A stretch of DNA of 64,000 nucleotides, from positions 310,001 to 374,000 of the forward strand of contig NZ_FNRI01000001.1 of NCBI RefSeq assembly GCF_900107675.1. The letters are read 5' to 3'. The position numbers and the translations under genes were made by a program. This document shows, piece by piece, positions 34,840-42,954 of the stretch (within the stretch, counting starts at the first letter, position 1; each line of letters begins with the position of its first letter). Below the pieces are notes generated by a model, which saw only the letters and a list, made by a program, of their open reading frames with translations, made no database searches and was not told the DNA's origin. The DNA is from Alistipes timonensis JC136 (GTDB lineage Bacteria; Bacteroidota; Bacteroidia; Bacteroidales; Rikenellaceae).

Positions 34840-36040
34840 TGGTCTCGCTTATTTCATCATAATACTTTCCATAAACATAGAAACCGCATATCAGGACCGT
34901 TGCGAACATGGTCGGCATCCACCCTCCGAACACGCGCGACCCGATACCGGGATTTCCCATACTTTGGAGAAACGACACGCAGAAACACCCGATGAGGGAT
35001 GCGCGGTATTCCGGCGATATGTGCCGGCTGAACACGGTTTTCATCATTGTTAAAAAGAATATGAGCATTAACAGAATGCCCGGTACGCCAAGGCTGATGG
35101 CTGCACTAAACAGCGAATTGTGCCCATTGATGGCTCCGAGGTTCTTGCTGTAAAGCAGATAGGGCTCGCCGGAAAAGAATCCATATCCGCCAGGTTTCTC
35201 CTCCAGTGCCTCCAATGCCACTTCCATAATCTTGTCTCGTCCTGTGGTTTCATGGATGGAGATGGACTGCTTGTCGAAAAACACGGTGCCTTTGATAAAA
35301 TTGTAGGGACCTATCATCGCGATGACAGTCCCCAATATCAGGGAGACAAGAATCACCGCCACCTTGTATTTCTTATGCCCGAAAAATGTGCTGACGCTTC
35401 CTAAAGCCATGCCGATGTAGGCTACTGTCGACATGGAAAAAATGGACATGATGACAATCAGATAGTTCCACCACCTTTTTGGACTTTGAAACAACGCCAC
35501 ATAAAAGAAAGTTGTGGCCATCATCTGTGAAGTCTGTAGCAGCGTCATGACATTCGTTGTATACGACAAGGCGCGCGTCATCGAGAATATTATGTCCACA
35601 GTGACATACAACATTGTCCACTGGATGACCGCTTTGCAGTCTCCACGATAAAAGAGGTTCTGGACAACAGCCGCCATAAGCATCGTCATGCTCATGCATT
35701 CAAATGCCCGGAAACCCGTCAATTGCAGGTTGACGCTCCAAATCATGCTCACCATTCCCAGAGCAGTATACAATGAGATCCACAAGAGGGGACTGTGAAT
35801 GAATAGGTCGCGCCCGAATATTTTTTCCTTACGGTTCAATTCCCTTGCGGCAAGAAAAAAACAAATAACGGCATAGAGTATGAATATAGCGGCTGAGGTG
35901 TCGACCGATGAATAAGCATTCAGGTCTCGCCGGCGCGCAAAAATTGTATATATCAACGGTCTGACAAGCAGCAGAATTCCGCAGCCTCCGCCCATTGCGG
36001 CCAACTCATATAAGGACTGTATCTTTCTCCGACTGATCAT
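34826..36040 (-). CDS. wzy: O-antigen/capsule polymerase (Wzy-like)
   Basis: 404 residues with about 11 predicted membrane helices and a large periplasmic loop (about residues 240-300) before GHNSLFSAAISLGVPGILLML, the Wzy_C/O-antigen ligase-type motif (His of GHN). It should polymerise lipid-linked repeat units at the periplasmic face. It is the only Wzy-like gene in the locus, pairing with the flippase at 45583-47055. Confidence 0.85.
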   Translation of the reverse strand: MISRRKIQSLYELAAMGGGCGILLLVRPLIYTIFARRRDLNAYSSVDTSAAIFILYAVICFFLAARELNRKEKIFGRDLFIHSPLLWISLYTALGMVSMIWSVNLQLTGFRAFECMSMTMLMAAVVQNLFYRGDCKAVIQWTMLYVTVDIIFSMTRALSYTTNVMTLLQTSQMMATTFFYVALFQSPKRWWNYLIVIMSIFSMSTVAYIGMALGSVSTFFGHKKYKVAVILVSLILGTVIAMIGPYNFIKGTVFFDKQSISIHETTGRDKIMEVALEALEEKPGGYGFFSGEPYLLYSKNLGAINGHNSLFSAAISLGVPGILLMLIFFLTMMKTVFSRHISPEYRASLIGCFCVSFLQSMGNPGIGSRVFGGWMPTMFATVLICGFYVYGKYYDEISETNDEE

Positions 36041-36042
36041 AT

Positions 36043-36939
36043 TTAAAGTTCGCTCTGCAATTTGTCGATTATTTCCGTCGTTATCACCTGCTGTCCTTTG
36101 GCGTTTAAGTGCAGACGGTCGTGAAACAGTTCATGTCGAGAGGAGTACTCTGGGTTGAAATCCCAGTATTCCACGTTCTCATGGTTGGAAGCGAACTGTG
36201 TGAACCAGTCTACCACCATCTCGTATTTCTTCGGCTCATATTCGTTGAGCAAATCCAGGGTCGGCGTGTTTACGAGAACTACCTTGACTCCTCTGTCTGT
36301 CAGCATTTTTATGGTTTTCGTAAATTCGGCGATCAGTTCCGGTTCCACTTCTATATGGCGTTCATCGCCGTTCAGCAGCTTTTTTTTGTATGTAGGAATG
36401 TCAACGACTCCATTTTTACGGTTACTCCAGTCTTTTCTCCATCCTCTGGCAGCCGCTCCTTTTATGCCGTCATCATTATACCGCGACACCCGGAGCAGTT
36501 TATGAAGCCAGTAGTCAGTCGCGGGTGAGCATCCTTTGATATAATCATCAATGACGGCGTTGTCCATAAACGGATAAAACAGCATATAAGAATTTTGACT
36601 GAGCTCTTTGCCTGTAAAGGTGCAGAGATCCACTCCATACAGGCAAATTTTCAACGAGTCTGAATACGCTGAGGACAGATATTGATGAACCATTACCTTT
36701 CTGTCGTACACGTTCACACCTTCACGGGTATATTTCGACACAGTGGTATTCAGTTCTTTCTCCATGCGCTCCTTATCTGTTGCAAGCATCAGATGCGAGT
36801 GTCCCACAAGCAGTATTTTGCTGTGCTGGTCAAGGCCATAAAACGCATTCACGCCATGCAGCATCACCCTGTCGGACAGATAATCAACAAGCAGCGCGGC
36901 TATCGAAACTATTAAAAGACTGGCTATTGTCTTTCTCAT
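36043..36939 (-). CDS. SGNH-like periplasmic protein partnered with MBOAT
   Basis: 298 residues from the ATG at 36939, which lies 5 bp after the MBOAT stop (the open frame continues upstream into MBOAT coding sequence). One N-terminal membrane anchor (residues 6-22) is followed by an AlgX/DltD/SGNH-like domain: LLVGHSHLML (Ser/His region near residue 45), VVLVNTP, and a C-terminal DRLHLNAKGQQ with the Asp-x2-His pair. MBOAT/SGNH pairs O-acylate exported polysaccharides: the MBOAT brings the acyl group across and the SGNH protein transfers it. Confidence 0.75.
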   Translation of the reverse strand: MRKTIASLLIVSIAALLVDYLSDRVMLHGVNAFYGLDQHSKILLVGHSHLMLATDKERMEKELNTTVSKYTREGVNVYDRKVMVHQYLSSAYSDSLKICLYGVDLCTFTGKELSQNSYMLFYPFMDNAVIDDYIKGCSPATDYWLHKLLRVSRYNDDGIKGAAARGWRKDWSNRKNGVVDIPTYKKKLLNGDERHIEVEPELIAEFTKTIKMLTDRGVKVVLVNTPTLDLLNEYEPKKYEMVVDWFTQFASNHENVEYWDFNPEYSSRHELFHDRLHLNAKGQQVITTEIIDKLQSEL

Positions 36940-36944
36940 ATCCC

Positions 36945-38354
36945 TTAGAATTGAAAATACACAAAACTGTTGTTTGAGCATCCGAACAAGGCTGTCATCA
37001 GCAAGAGCGAACAGATCCATCCGTACAAAGCGGTCGTGTCACGCGACATCACGGCGTCGCCATCTTCCCTGTTTCTGTACATAATGATTTCACAGCCTCC
37101 GAACAGTATTAGGAGCAGGAGATTGATGGCAAATGTCATGGTCGACGCTCCGGGCATGACATCAAACAAACTGGCTGAAGCTATTTTGGAAAAGACCATG
37201 AATATCGTAGAAATATCATCTATTCTAAAAAACACCCAGGCAAAACTTACCAGCAAAAACACGCAACATCCGGCTATGGATTTCTGCAACAGGTTCATGT
37301 AGCGATGTTCTTTCTTATGCAGTCCGACGGCGTACTCGCTCAAATACAGCATGGCATGAATCACTCCCCATAACAAGAAATTCCATGCAGCTCCGTGCCA
37401 TATTCCACTTAACAGGAATACCATGGAGATGTTGAATATCCATCTTGCCTTCATTTTCACCCGGTTGCCGCCCAAGGAGAAATAGACATACTCCGTGAAC
37501 CACGATGTCAGGGATATGTGCCATTTGCGCCAGAAATCCTTTATTTTTGTACTGAAATAGGGAAAGTTGAAATTGTTTGAAAGCCTTATACCAATACAGC
37601 GGGCTGTGCCGATGGCCATATCCGAATAGCCGCTGAAATCACAATATATTTGTATACTATAAAAAACAACCGCCAGCGCCAGCGTGCCGCCCGACACATA
37701 TTCTGCCGACGAATATGCCCAATCGACATATTGCGACAGTCTGTCGGCGATAACGGTTTTCTTGAATAATCCCCATGCGAAGAAACCGACACCGGTCATC
37801 ACGTCATTGAGGCTGACGCTTTGCGGCTTTTTGAGCTGCGGCATCAGGTTGCGCGCTTTTTCTATCGGGCCGGAAAGGACTGTCGGGAAGAAAGACACGA
37901 ACAGACTGTAGTCGATAATGTTTTTGCAACATTCTATCTTGCCCCGGTATAGGTCAATCGTGTATGTAAGGGCCTGAAATGTGAAGAAAGATATTCCGAC
38001 CGGCAATATCAAACCGGCGGTCCAATCCGGTGCAAGCGGCAGGCGCAGCGCCTCATAGAGCAAGAAGTAGGAATATTTGAAAGTGAACAAAGGTAGGAGT
38101 GAAAGTATCACAACAAAGCCTGTCAACAGTTTTTTGTTTGACACTTTGTTCAGACACAGCCCGCCGATGTAGGTAACAATCGTGATAAAGAGCAGTATGG
38201 ATAAAAAACAAATATTGAACGAGCCATAGAATATGTAGCTCGACAAAAGCAAAAACGCATTTCGCACCTGAACCTTGCGCATACGGTTCAGCAGCAGGGT
38301 GATGCACCCTACTATAAGAAAGAAAAATACGAAATCAAAACTGTTGAATAGCAT
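36945..38354 (-). CDS. MBOAT family O-acyltransferase (AlgI/PatA-like)
   Basis: 469 residues, about 10 membrane helices. The N-terminus LFNSFDFVFFFLIV is typical. The catalytic His lies in LLSGIWHGAAWNFLLWG (about residue 320). Conserved YCDFSGYSDMAIG and FWRKWHISLTSWF segments are present. It moves an acyl group (often acetyl) across the inner membrane for attachment to the capsule by its SGNH partner. No homopolymer tract is present in this gene. Confidence 0.92.
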   Translation of the reverse strand: MLFNSFDFVFFFLIVGCITLLLNRMRKVQVRNAFLLLSSYIFYGSFNICFLSILLFITIVTYIGGLCLNKVSNKKLLTGFVVILSLLPLFTFKYSYFLLYEALRLPLAPDWTAGLILPVGISFFTFQALTYTIDLYRGKIECCKNIIDYSLFVSFFPTVLSGPIEKARNLMPQLKKPQSVSLNDVMTGVGFFAWGLFKKTVIADRLSQYVDWAYSSAEYVSGGTLALAVVFYSIQIYCDFSGYSDMAIGTARCIGIRLSNNFNFPYFSTKIKDFWRKWHISLTSWFTEYVYFSLGGNRVKMKARWIFNISMVFLLSGIWHGAAWNFLLWGVIHAMLYLSEYAVGLHKKEHRYMNLLQKSIAGCCVFLLVSFAWVFFRIDDISTIFMVFSKIASASLFDVMPGASTMTFAINLLLLILFGGCEIIMYRNREDGDAVMSRDTTALYGWICSLLLMTALFGCSNNSFVYFQF

Positions 38355-38364
38355 TGCGTTGTTT

Positions 38365-39315
38365 TTATCTGTGATATTCGCGATATATGAGCAAGCCTGA
38401 CACTATCTTCCACATAATCCGGTTGACAGCACCCATTCTGAAAATCGTTGTCATTAAGCCCTTGGGAAAATCATTCTGATACTTTCTAATTTGGCTGAAC
38501 GCCAAATCCGTGCGCTTTGACAGCATCATGGAGTAGCACAGGTTTCGCGCTATTTTCCCTCGTGCCTTGACATAATGAGGCGAAAAAGCCGCGCCTCGGA
38601 CCGCTATCCTTTTTTCCCAGTTCTCCACTGTAGGTGCCGACGCCCATCTTTTTTTGTTCTTCTCCACCCAGCCTATTTTTTGGGTCACTTTCAGCCCGTC
38701 ACTAACAAACAGCACCTCCGGGATGAAACCCACTGTGCCGTATGTGGCGAGCAATGCCCAATACTCCAGATCCTCGCATATCCGCAGGTCTTCACGCTGT
38801 CCTCCCGCCCTACAGGCCGCTTCCGTGCGGATGACGATGCTGCCGGTGCAGATGTGATTGTACTTCGCCCAAAACTCAAAAAAGTCGCCGAGCACCATCG
38901 GTCCGTCGAAGTTCTCTATTCCGTCGGGCTTGACCGATTCCCCGCTCATGGTGATGTGCCGCTGGCCTACGCTCACTGCAATGCATTCCCGATGGGCGTG
39001 GAGGAATCCCAGCGTCCGTTCCACAAAGTCCGGCATCCAATAGTCATCGGCATCAAGAAACGCGATGCAGCGCCCTTCGGCGGCAAAAATGCCTTTATTG
39101 CGGGCACTGGCCGGGCCGCTGTTCTGCTGGGTTATCAAACGGATGGACGTCTCCTGACGACGCTGTATCCGCTCAACGGAATCGTCGGTGCTGCCGTCGT
39201 TCACGCAAATCACCTCAATCTGATACTCTCCCCGTTGCGAAAAGATGGAATCCAGACATCGGTCGATCAGCAATGCTGCATTGTAGACCGGTATAATGAC
39301 TGTCAAATCTTTCAT
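38365..39315 (-). CDS. Glycosyltransferase family 2
   Basis: 316 residues from MKDLTVIIPVYNAALLIDRCL. GT-A fold: VNDGSTDDS, SGPASARNKGI and the metal-binding LDADDYW motif. The ATG at 39315 overlaps the stop of the acetyltransferase gene (ATGA), so translation is coupled to a gene containing a G9 tract. A slip there could reduce expression of this one too. Donor sugar unknown. Confidence 0.9.
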   Translation of the reverse strand: MKDLTVIIPVYNAALLIDRCLDSIFSQRGEYQIEVICVNDGSTDDSVERIQRRQETSIRLITQQNSGPASARNKGIFAAEGRCIAFLDADDYWMPDFVERTLGFLHAHRECIAVSVGQRHITMSGESVKPDGIENFDGPMVLGDFFEFWAKYNHICTGSIVIRTEAACRAGGQREDLRICEDLEYWALLATYGTVGFIPEVLFVSDGLKVTQKIGWVEKNKKRWASAPTVENWEKRIAVRGAAFSPHYVKARGKIARNLCYSMMLSKRTDLAFSQIRKYQNDFPKGLMTTIFRMGAVNRIMWKIVSGLLIYREYHR

Positions 39316-39902
39316 GCTTCGATATGCTTGATTATTTTTGCGGGAACACCCCCTACCACCACATTTGGCGGCACATCTTTTACTACCACTGCATTGGCGG
39401 CTATGACAGAATTGTCGCCCACGGTGACATTGCCCAGAACCTTTGCGCCGCAGTAGATGGTCACATTGTTGCCTATCGTCGGACAGTCGGTGGCATTGGT
39501 GTATCCTATCGTCACTCCTTGATTCACCCAACAATTCTTACCGATTGAACGCGGGGCGATAATTGTACCGTAGCCATGCTGAATGAAGAGCCCCCCCCCA
39601 ATATGCTGACTATCAATATCCAGCAAAGGAAGCGGCGATGCGAATATTCCGCAAACCTTGGCTGCATAGGTCCGCTCTGTTTTCAGCCGCGAATATACCA
39701 GACTGCGGAAATGAGGGAAAAACAGCAGTAGGTCGACGAAATCATACAGGGTGATGGCAGCTCCGTCTTTCTGCCTTAGAATCTTCATCCAGCGGACGAA
39801 ATCCTGTTTTATCAGAGACTGCAATTCTGCCGACAGAAGCCTAAAAAAGCACCAGCAGGGCAAAAATCTGACATAATTCACATAAACAAACAGTCGTTTC
39901 AT
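39312..39902 (-). CDS. Serine acetyltransferase-like (left-handed beta-helix) O-acetyltransferase
   Basis: 196 residues. The N-terminal helical part is followed by hexapeptide repeats from about residue 95 (IGGGLFIQHGYGTII ... VVVGGVPAKII), the CysE/capsule acetyltransferase pattern, with the catalytic His in QHG (H109). It should use acetyl-CoA to O-acetylate a sugar. Tract 2 encodes the three Gly of IGGGL (residues 102-104), a position where the family itself is glycine-rich. All three codons are GGG. The gene is in the ON frame as sequenced. Confidence 0.85.
   Translation of the reverse strand: MKRLFVYVNYVRFLPCWCFFRLLSAELQSLIKQDFVRWMKILRQKDGAAITLYDFVDLLLFFPHFRSLVYSRLKTERTYAAKVCGIFASPLPLLDIDSQHIGGGLFIQHGYGTIIAPRSIGKNCWVNQGVTIGYTNATDCPTIGNNVTIYCGAKVLGNVTVGDNSVIAANAVVVKDVPPNVVVGGVPAKIIKHIEA
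39591..39599 (-). repeat. Poly-G tract 2 (G9) inside the acetyltransferase
   Basis: It encodes Gly102-104. One G less leads to a stop after about 22 codons, and one G more also ends in an early stop (TAA after about 18 codons), both before most of the hexapeptide domain. Confidence 0.95.
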
Positions 39903-39921
39903 TTTTCAAAACATTTTACAA

Positions 39922-41043
39922 TTACGATCGCCTCTCTCTTGTTCTGCAGAACTCTATGATTTCATCAGTGTAGTTCCCCAGAGGGTTCTGGCCGGTGAAC
40001 ATGAAAAGCCAATAAGAGAATGAATTCAGATTATATTCTATCAGCATAGGCTTTGCATCTGCGTTCAGGCAGATATCAAAGGCGAATAACCTATGGTGTA
40101 TTATCTTTTTCGAGGCGTTGCACACAAATTCCTTGATTTCTTCCCAATGTGGAATGTAGAAATCATTTCCGGCATAGTCCAGCCCATTCCACGACGATGT
40201 CGTCATTCCGTATTGATCGAAAAGTTTTTCTCCGACTTTTCCGTTTTCGGCATTGATGCCCACAAACACACCGCCGGCGTGTGCGTTGTCGACAAATGCA
40301 CCTGTCTTGCCAACTCTCATGATGCTCGCCAGCACATGGGGTTTCTCGTCCTTCCACGACCGGTAGACGGCGATGCGCAAGGTGTTGACCGATGTCGGAT
40401 TATACCGTGCGATGTCCTTATGCTGCTCTACGGCTTTCTGCAGGACAAAGTTTGCGTTATAGCTCATCAGAAATTCTTTTGTAAGCCGGGAATTGTCTTT
40501 TTGAGAGATATATGCGCCTTCTTTTTCCGACCAGGTGAACAAGTGAATGCCCTGACCACTTGAGCTTCCCACAGAGGGTTTGATTATCAGCGGTGTACGG
40601 TTGTCAAAATACGCCTTGATGTCGTTTGTTGCCGGCTGAAAGTTACCGTCCAGCAAGGGGCCGCCGTTCATTCGGCACAGAATGGTGGCAGGGACAACGT
40701 CCCTGCCGATGAAATAGGGGAACATGTTCTTGTCCTCATACACGGGACGCATCGCTACCGGGTTCAGCTTAGTTTCCAGAAAGCACCGGCCAATGTTCTC
40801 TGGGACGATATTGGCACTATCCGTATACCGCGTGAACAGGCGATATGAATAAGGCTCAATTTTTGCATAAAAAGCCCCCCCCCACTTTGATAAATATTTC
40901 TTTTCGCCCTTCTGCGAGACGTTGGGAATATGATGCATCTGCAGATACCGCTTAAACTGCCGTCTGTAAAACGAATACACCTGTAAATTATACAGCGGGG
41001 GAACATTGACAACAATGCCCATCAATATTTTTTTTAGTTCCAT
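39922..41043 (-). CDS. Sugar-transfer-associated ATP-grasp protein
   Basis: 373 residues, ATPgrasp_ST family: RYTDSANIVPENIG, ETKLNPVAMRPVYEDKNMFP, PLIIKPSVGSSSGQGIHLF (ATP-binding glycine loop), SVNTLRIAVYRSW, and metal ligands in FDICLNADAKPMLIEYN. The family sits in capsule loci and is thought to ligate an amino acid or similar group; its reaction is not established. Tract 3 encodes W54-G55-G56-A57 in the poorly conserved N-terminal region. The frame is ON as sequenced. Confidence 0.85.
   Translation of the reverse strand: MELKKILMGIVVNVPPLYNLQVYSFYRRQFKRYLQMHHIPNVSQKGEKKYLSKWGGAFYAKIEPYSYRLFTRYTDSANIVPENIGRCFLETKLNPVAMRPVYEDKNMFPYFIGRDVVPATILCRMNGGPLLDGNFQPATNDIKAYFDNRTPLIIKPSVGSSSGQGIHLFTWSEKEGAYISQKDNSRLTKEFLMSYNANFVLQKAVEQHKDIARYNPTSVNTLRIAVYRSWKDEKPHVLASIMRVGKTGAFVDNAHAGGVFVGINAENGKVGEKLFDQYGMTTSSWNGLDYAGNDFYIPHWEEIKEFVCNASKKIIHHRLFAFDICLNADAKPMLIEYNLNSFSYWLFMFTGQNPLGNYTDEIIEFCRTRERRS
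40875..40883 (-). repeat. Poly-G tract 3 (G9) inside the ATP-grasp gene
   Basis: At codons 54-57. Loss of one G gives about 36 out-of-frame codons and then a TGA, removing the whole ATP-grasp domain. Confidence 0.95.
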
Positions 41044-41066
41044 AATTTATATGTGTTGAAATTCCA

Positions 41067-41915
41067 TTAACAAATCACTTTATAAAGCCACACTATGACC
41101 GGGTTACTGTGCAAGTAATTACGGTAGTAGATGCAGTTGCTCTGCTTCAGATAGCGGCGGAGCGTCCGGTTGTTCACTTGTTGGGTGGAGCAGCCTCCCA
41201 GATGCACAACGTTAGTGTTGGCCGTGAAATAGGAGCGTTTGCCGATGCGTTTCATGCGCTCCGACAATATCACCTCTTCGGAATACAGGAATGTTCGCGG
41301 GTCGAAGCCGCCGACAGCGCTGAAATCAGACTGCCTGACTAGAAAGAAGCAGCCGGACACCCAATAGCAATAGCTTGACTGCGGCGGCTCAATTGCCGGG
41401 CGTACTGCTACCCTGTTCCGCCGAAACTGGCGGAACAGTTTCCAGCCGATCTGTCTTAATGGGGTAATGATATGGTAGTGTGGCGACTGGTCGCGGTTGT
41501 CTTTGCCGACAATGCGCGGCCCCACAATCGCCACGTCCTGCTGCTTGCCAAACTGCAGGAGCATTTTTTCCATCACCCGGCTGTCGCTGATGATGATGTC
41601 GTCGTTACTGAACAGAAGATAGTCTACAGCAAAATTACGGGCGAGTATATCTGCTCCAAGATTGTTGCCGCGCGCAAAACCGAGATTCTTCAGGGTCGAA
41701 AAGACATATACCCGGCTCTGCTCCTCAATCGCTTCGTCGGGATGCCGGAGCAGGACTCCGCCGCACCTTTCTGCTATTGCTTTTCCCACATTTTCCTGAG
41801 GGCTATTGTCGACAACGACGGCTTTCCACGGAACGCCGATCTTCGGCAGCTGCTCGTTGATAAACGCTACAGTGCCGTCTTGATTCTTGTACGATACGAT
41901 TACGATTCCTATCAT
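41067..41915 (-). CDS. Glycosyltransferase family 2 (rhamnosyltransferase-like)
   Basis: 282 residues opening MIGIVIVSYKNQDGT. VVVDNSPQE, LGFARGNNLG, LFSNDDIII (DxD-type metal site) and GGFDPRTFLYSEEVILSERM match the GT2 group that contains many rhamnosyltransferases, which fits the dTDP-rhamnose genes in this operon. The start overlaps the end of the upstream acyltransferase frame by 113 bp. Acceptor unknown. Confidence 0.88.
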   Translation of the reverse strand: MIGIVIVSYKNQDGTVAFINEQLPKIGVPWKAVVVDNSPQENVGKAIAERCGGVLLRHPDEAIEEQSRVYVFSTLKNLGFARGNNLGADILARNFAVDYLLFSNDDIIISDSRVMEKMLLQFGKQQDVAIVGPRIVGKDNRDQSPHYHIITPLRQIGWKLFRQFRRNRVAVRPAIEPPQSSYCYWVSGCFFLVRQSDFSAVGGFDPRTFLYSEEVILSERMKRIGKRSYFTANTNVVHLGGCSTQQVNNRTLRRYLKQSNCIYYRNYLHSNPVIVWLYKVIC

Positions 41916-42954
41916 TACGGTAAAATGATGATTTTACTTTATCCATGAGGCGGCCTGCCGCTATCGGGACGGCGCACCCCACAAGCACATACAGCGGTGT
42001 CCACCACGCCAGATTCTCACCGTAGACAGGGAAATCGGAAAGATGGGCAAATCCGCCTCCTTCAATGAAGACGTGGACTACGGCTACGAGCTTGAAACTG
42101 ATTAAGTGAAGTGCCATTATCTCAAACGATCGGTCGCCGCAACGGGCGATGGCGCTGGCAATCCGCGTCCGGCTAATCCACTTCGACACGCCGTATACCA
42201 TAGCGACCCCTACAATAGGGACGACAAAAAAGAGCAACGGGTTATTCGAAATCATCTCCGATGGCTGCAGGCGCACAATGCCACCCAACATATAGAGGCC
42301 GACAGTGAGTATTATGCAAGTGAGAGTAACACCCGAGTTGACGTAGCGCTGCAGCAGTTGGTATTTCTTAAAAACTGCACCTAAATGGTAAATCATCACA
42401 ACGATTATTGCATTCCATATGCAAAGAGGATTCTTGACGTGCAGTTTTATACATAGAAAACCTATAAGGGTGCATAAAATCACCCCCCCCCATGCGGTTT
42501 TCAGACCATGCGGTCCGCTGATTTTTCGCACCGCAACGTAGACAACGGACACCGTCAGCAGTGAGGACGCAAACCACATGGCACCCATAAATGGCTCGAA
42601 CGATACCAGTTGAAAGAGCAGACGCAGCCCGTTGCGAAAGAAATCCCCAGTAGAATAGACAGCATCGGTGCGATAAAGCCCCAGCGAGCAGAATACGTTG
42701 TGGAGGAGCAAAAACGCCAGTCCGTAACACACAAAAGGAAGGTAGAGCCGTTTTATTCGTTTCACTACAAAAGATTTCGCATCATCAATGTAGTGAGGGC
42801 TGAAAAAATAACCCGCCACGAAATAGAATGTCGCAAGGTGGTATTGGTTGACAAACCCCTCTACAATCGGCACACCGCAATGGCCTGCTACCACCGAGAT
42901 GATGGCCAGGCCTTTCATGATATCGAAAACGTTGTCACGCTGTTGTGCTGTCAT
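41803..42954 (-). CDS. Acyltransferase family 3 (OafA/NodX-like) membrane protein A
   Basis: 383 residues, about 10 membrane helices. The opening NVFDIMKGLAIISVVAGHCG, with the catalytic His of AGH and a later YHLATFYFVAGYFF, is typical of the acyltransferase-3 family, which O-acetylates surface sugars. Tract 4 falls in a membrane helix at W155-G156-G157-V158. The C-terminus reads 113 bp into the next gene: beyond about residue 345 it translates the glycosyltransferase start in another frame, so the original stop may have been lost. Confidence 0.87.
   Translation of the reverse strand: MTAQQRDNVFDIMKGLAIISVVAGHCGVPIVEGFVNQYHLATFYFVAGYFFSPHYIDDAKSFVVKRIKRLYLPFVCYGLAFLLLHNVFCSLGLYRTDAVYSTGDFFRNGLRLLFQLVSFEPFMGAMWFASSLLTVSVVYVAVRKISGPHGLKTAWGGVILCTLIGFLCIKLHVKNPLCIWNAIIVVMIYHLGAVFKKYQLLQRYVNSGVTLTCIILTVGLYMLGGIVRLQPSEMISNNPLLFFVVPIVGVAMVYGVSKWISRTRIASAIARCGDRSFEIMALHLISFKLVAVVHVFIEGGGFAHLSDFPVYGENLAWWTPLYVLVGCAVPIAAGRLMDKVKSSFYRNDRNRNRIVQESRRHCSVYQRAAAEDRRSVESRRCRQ
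42483..42491 (-). repeat. Poly-G tract 4 (G9) inside acyltransferase A
   Basis: Codons 155-158. Loss of one G gives TGG GGG GGG TGA, an immediate stop, which would halve the membrane protein. Confidence 0.95.
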
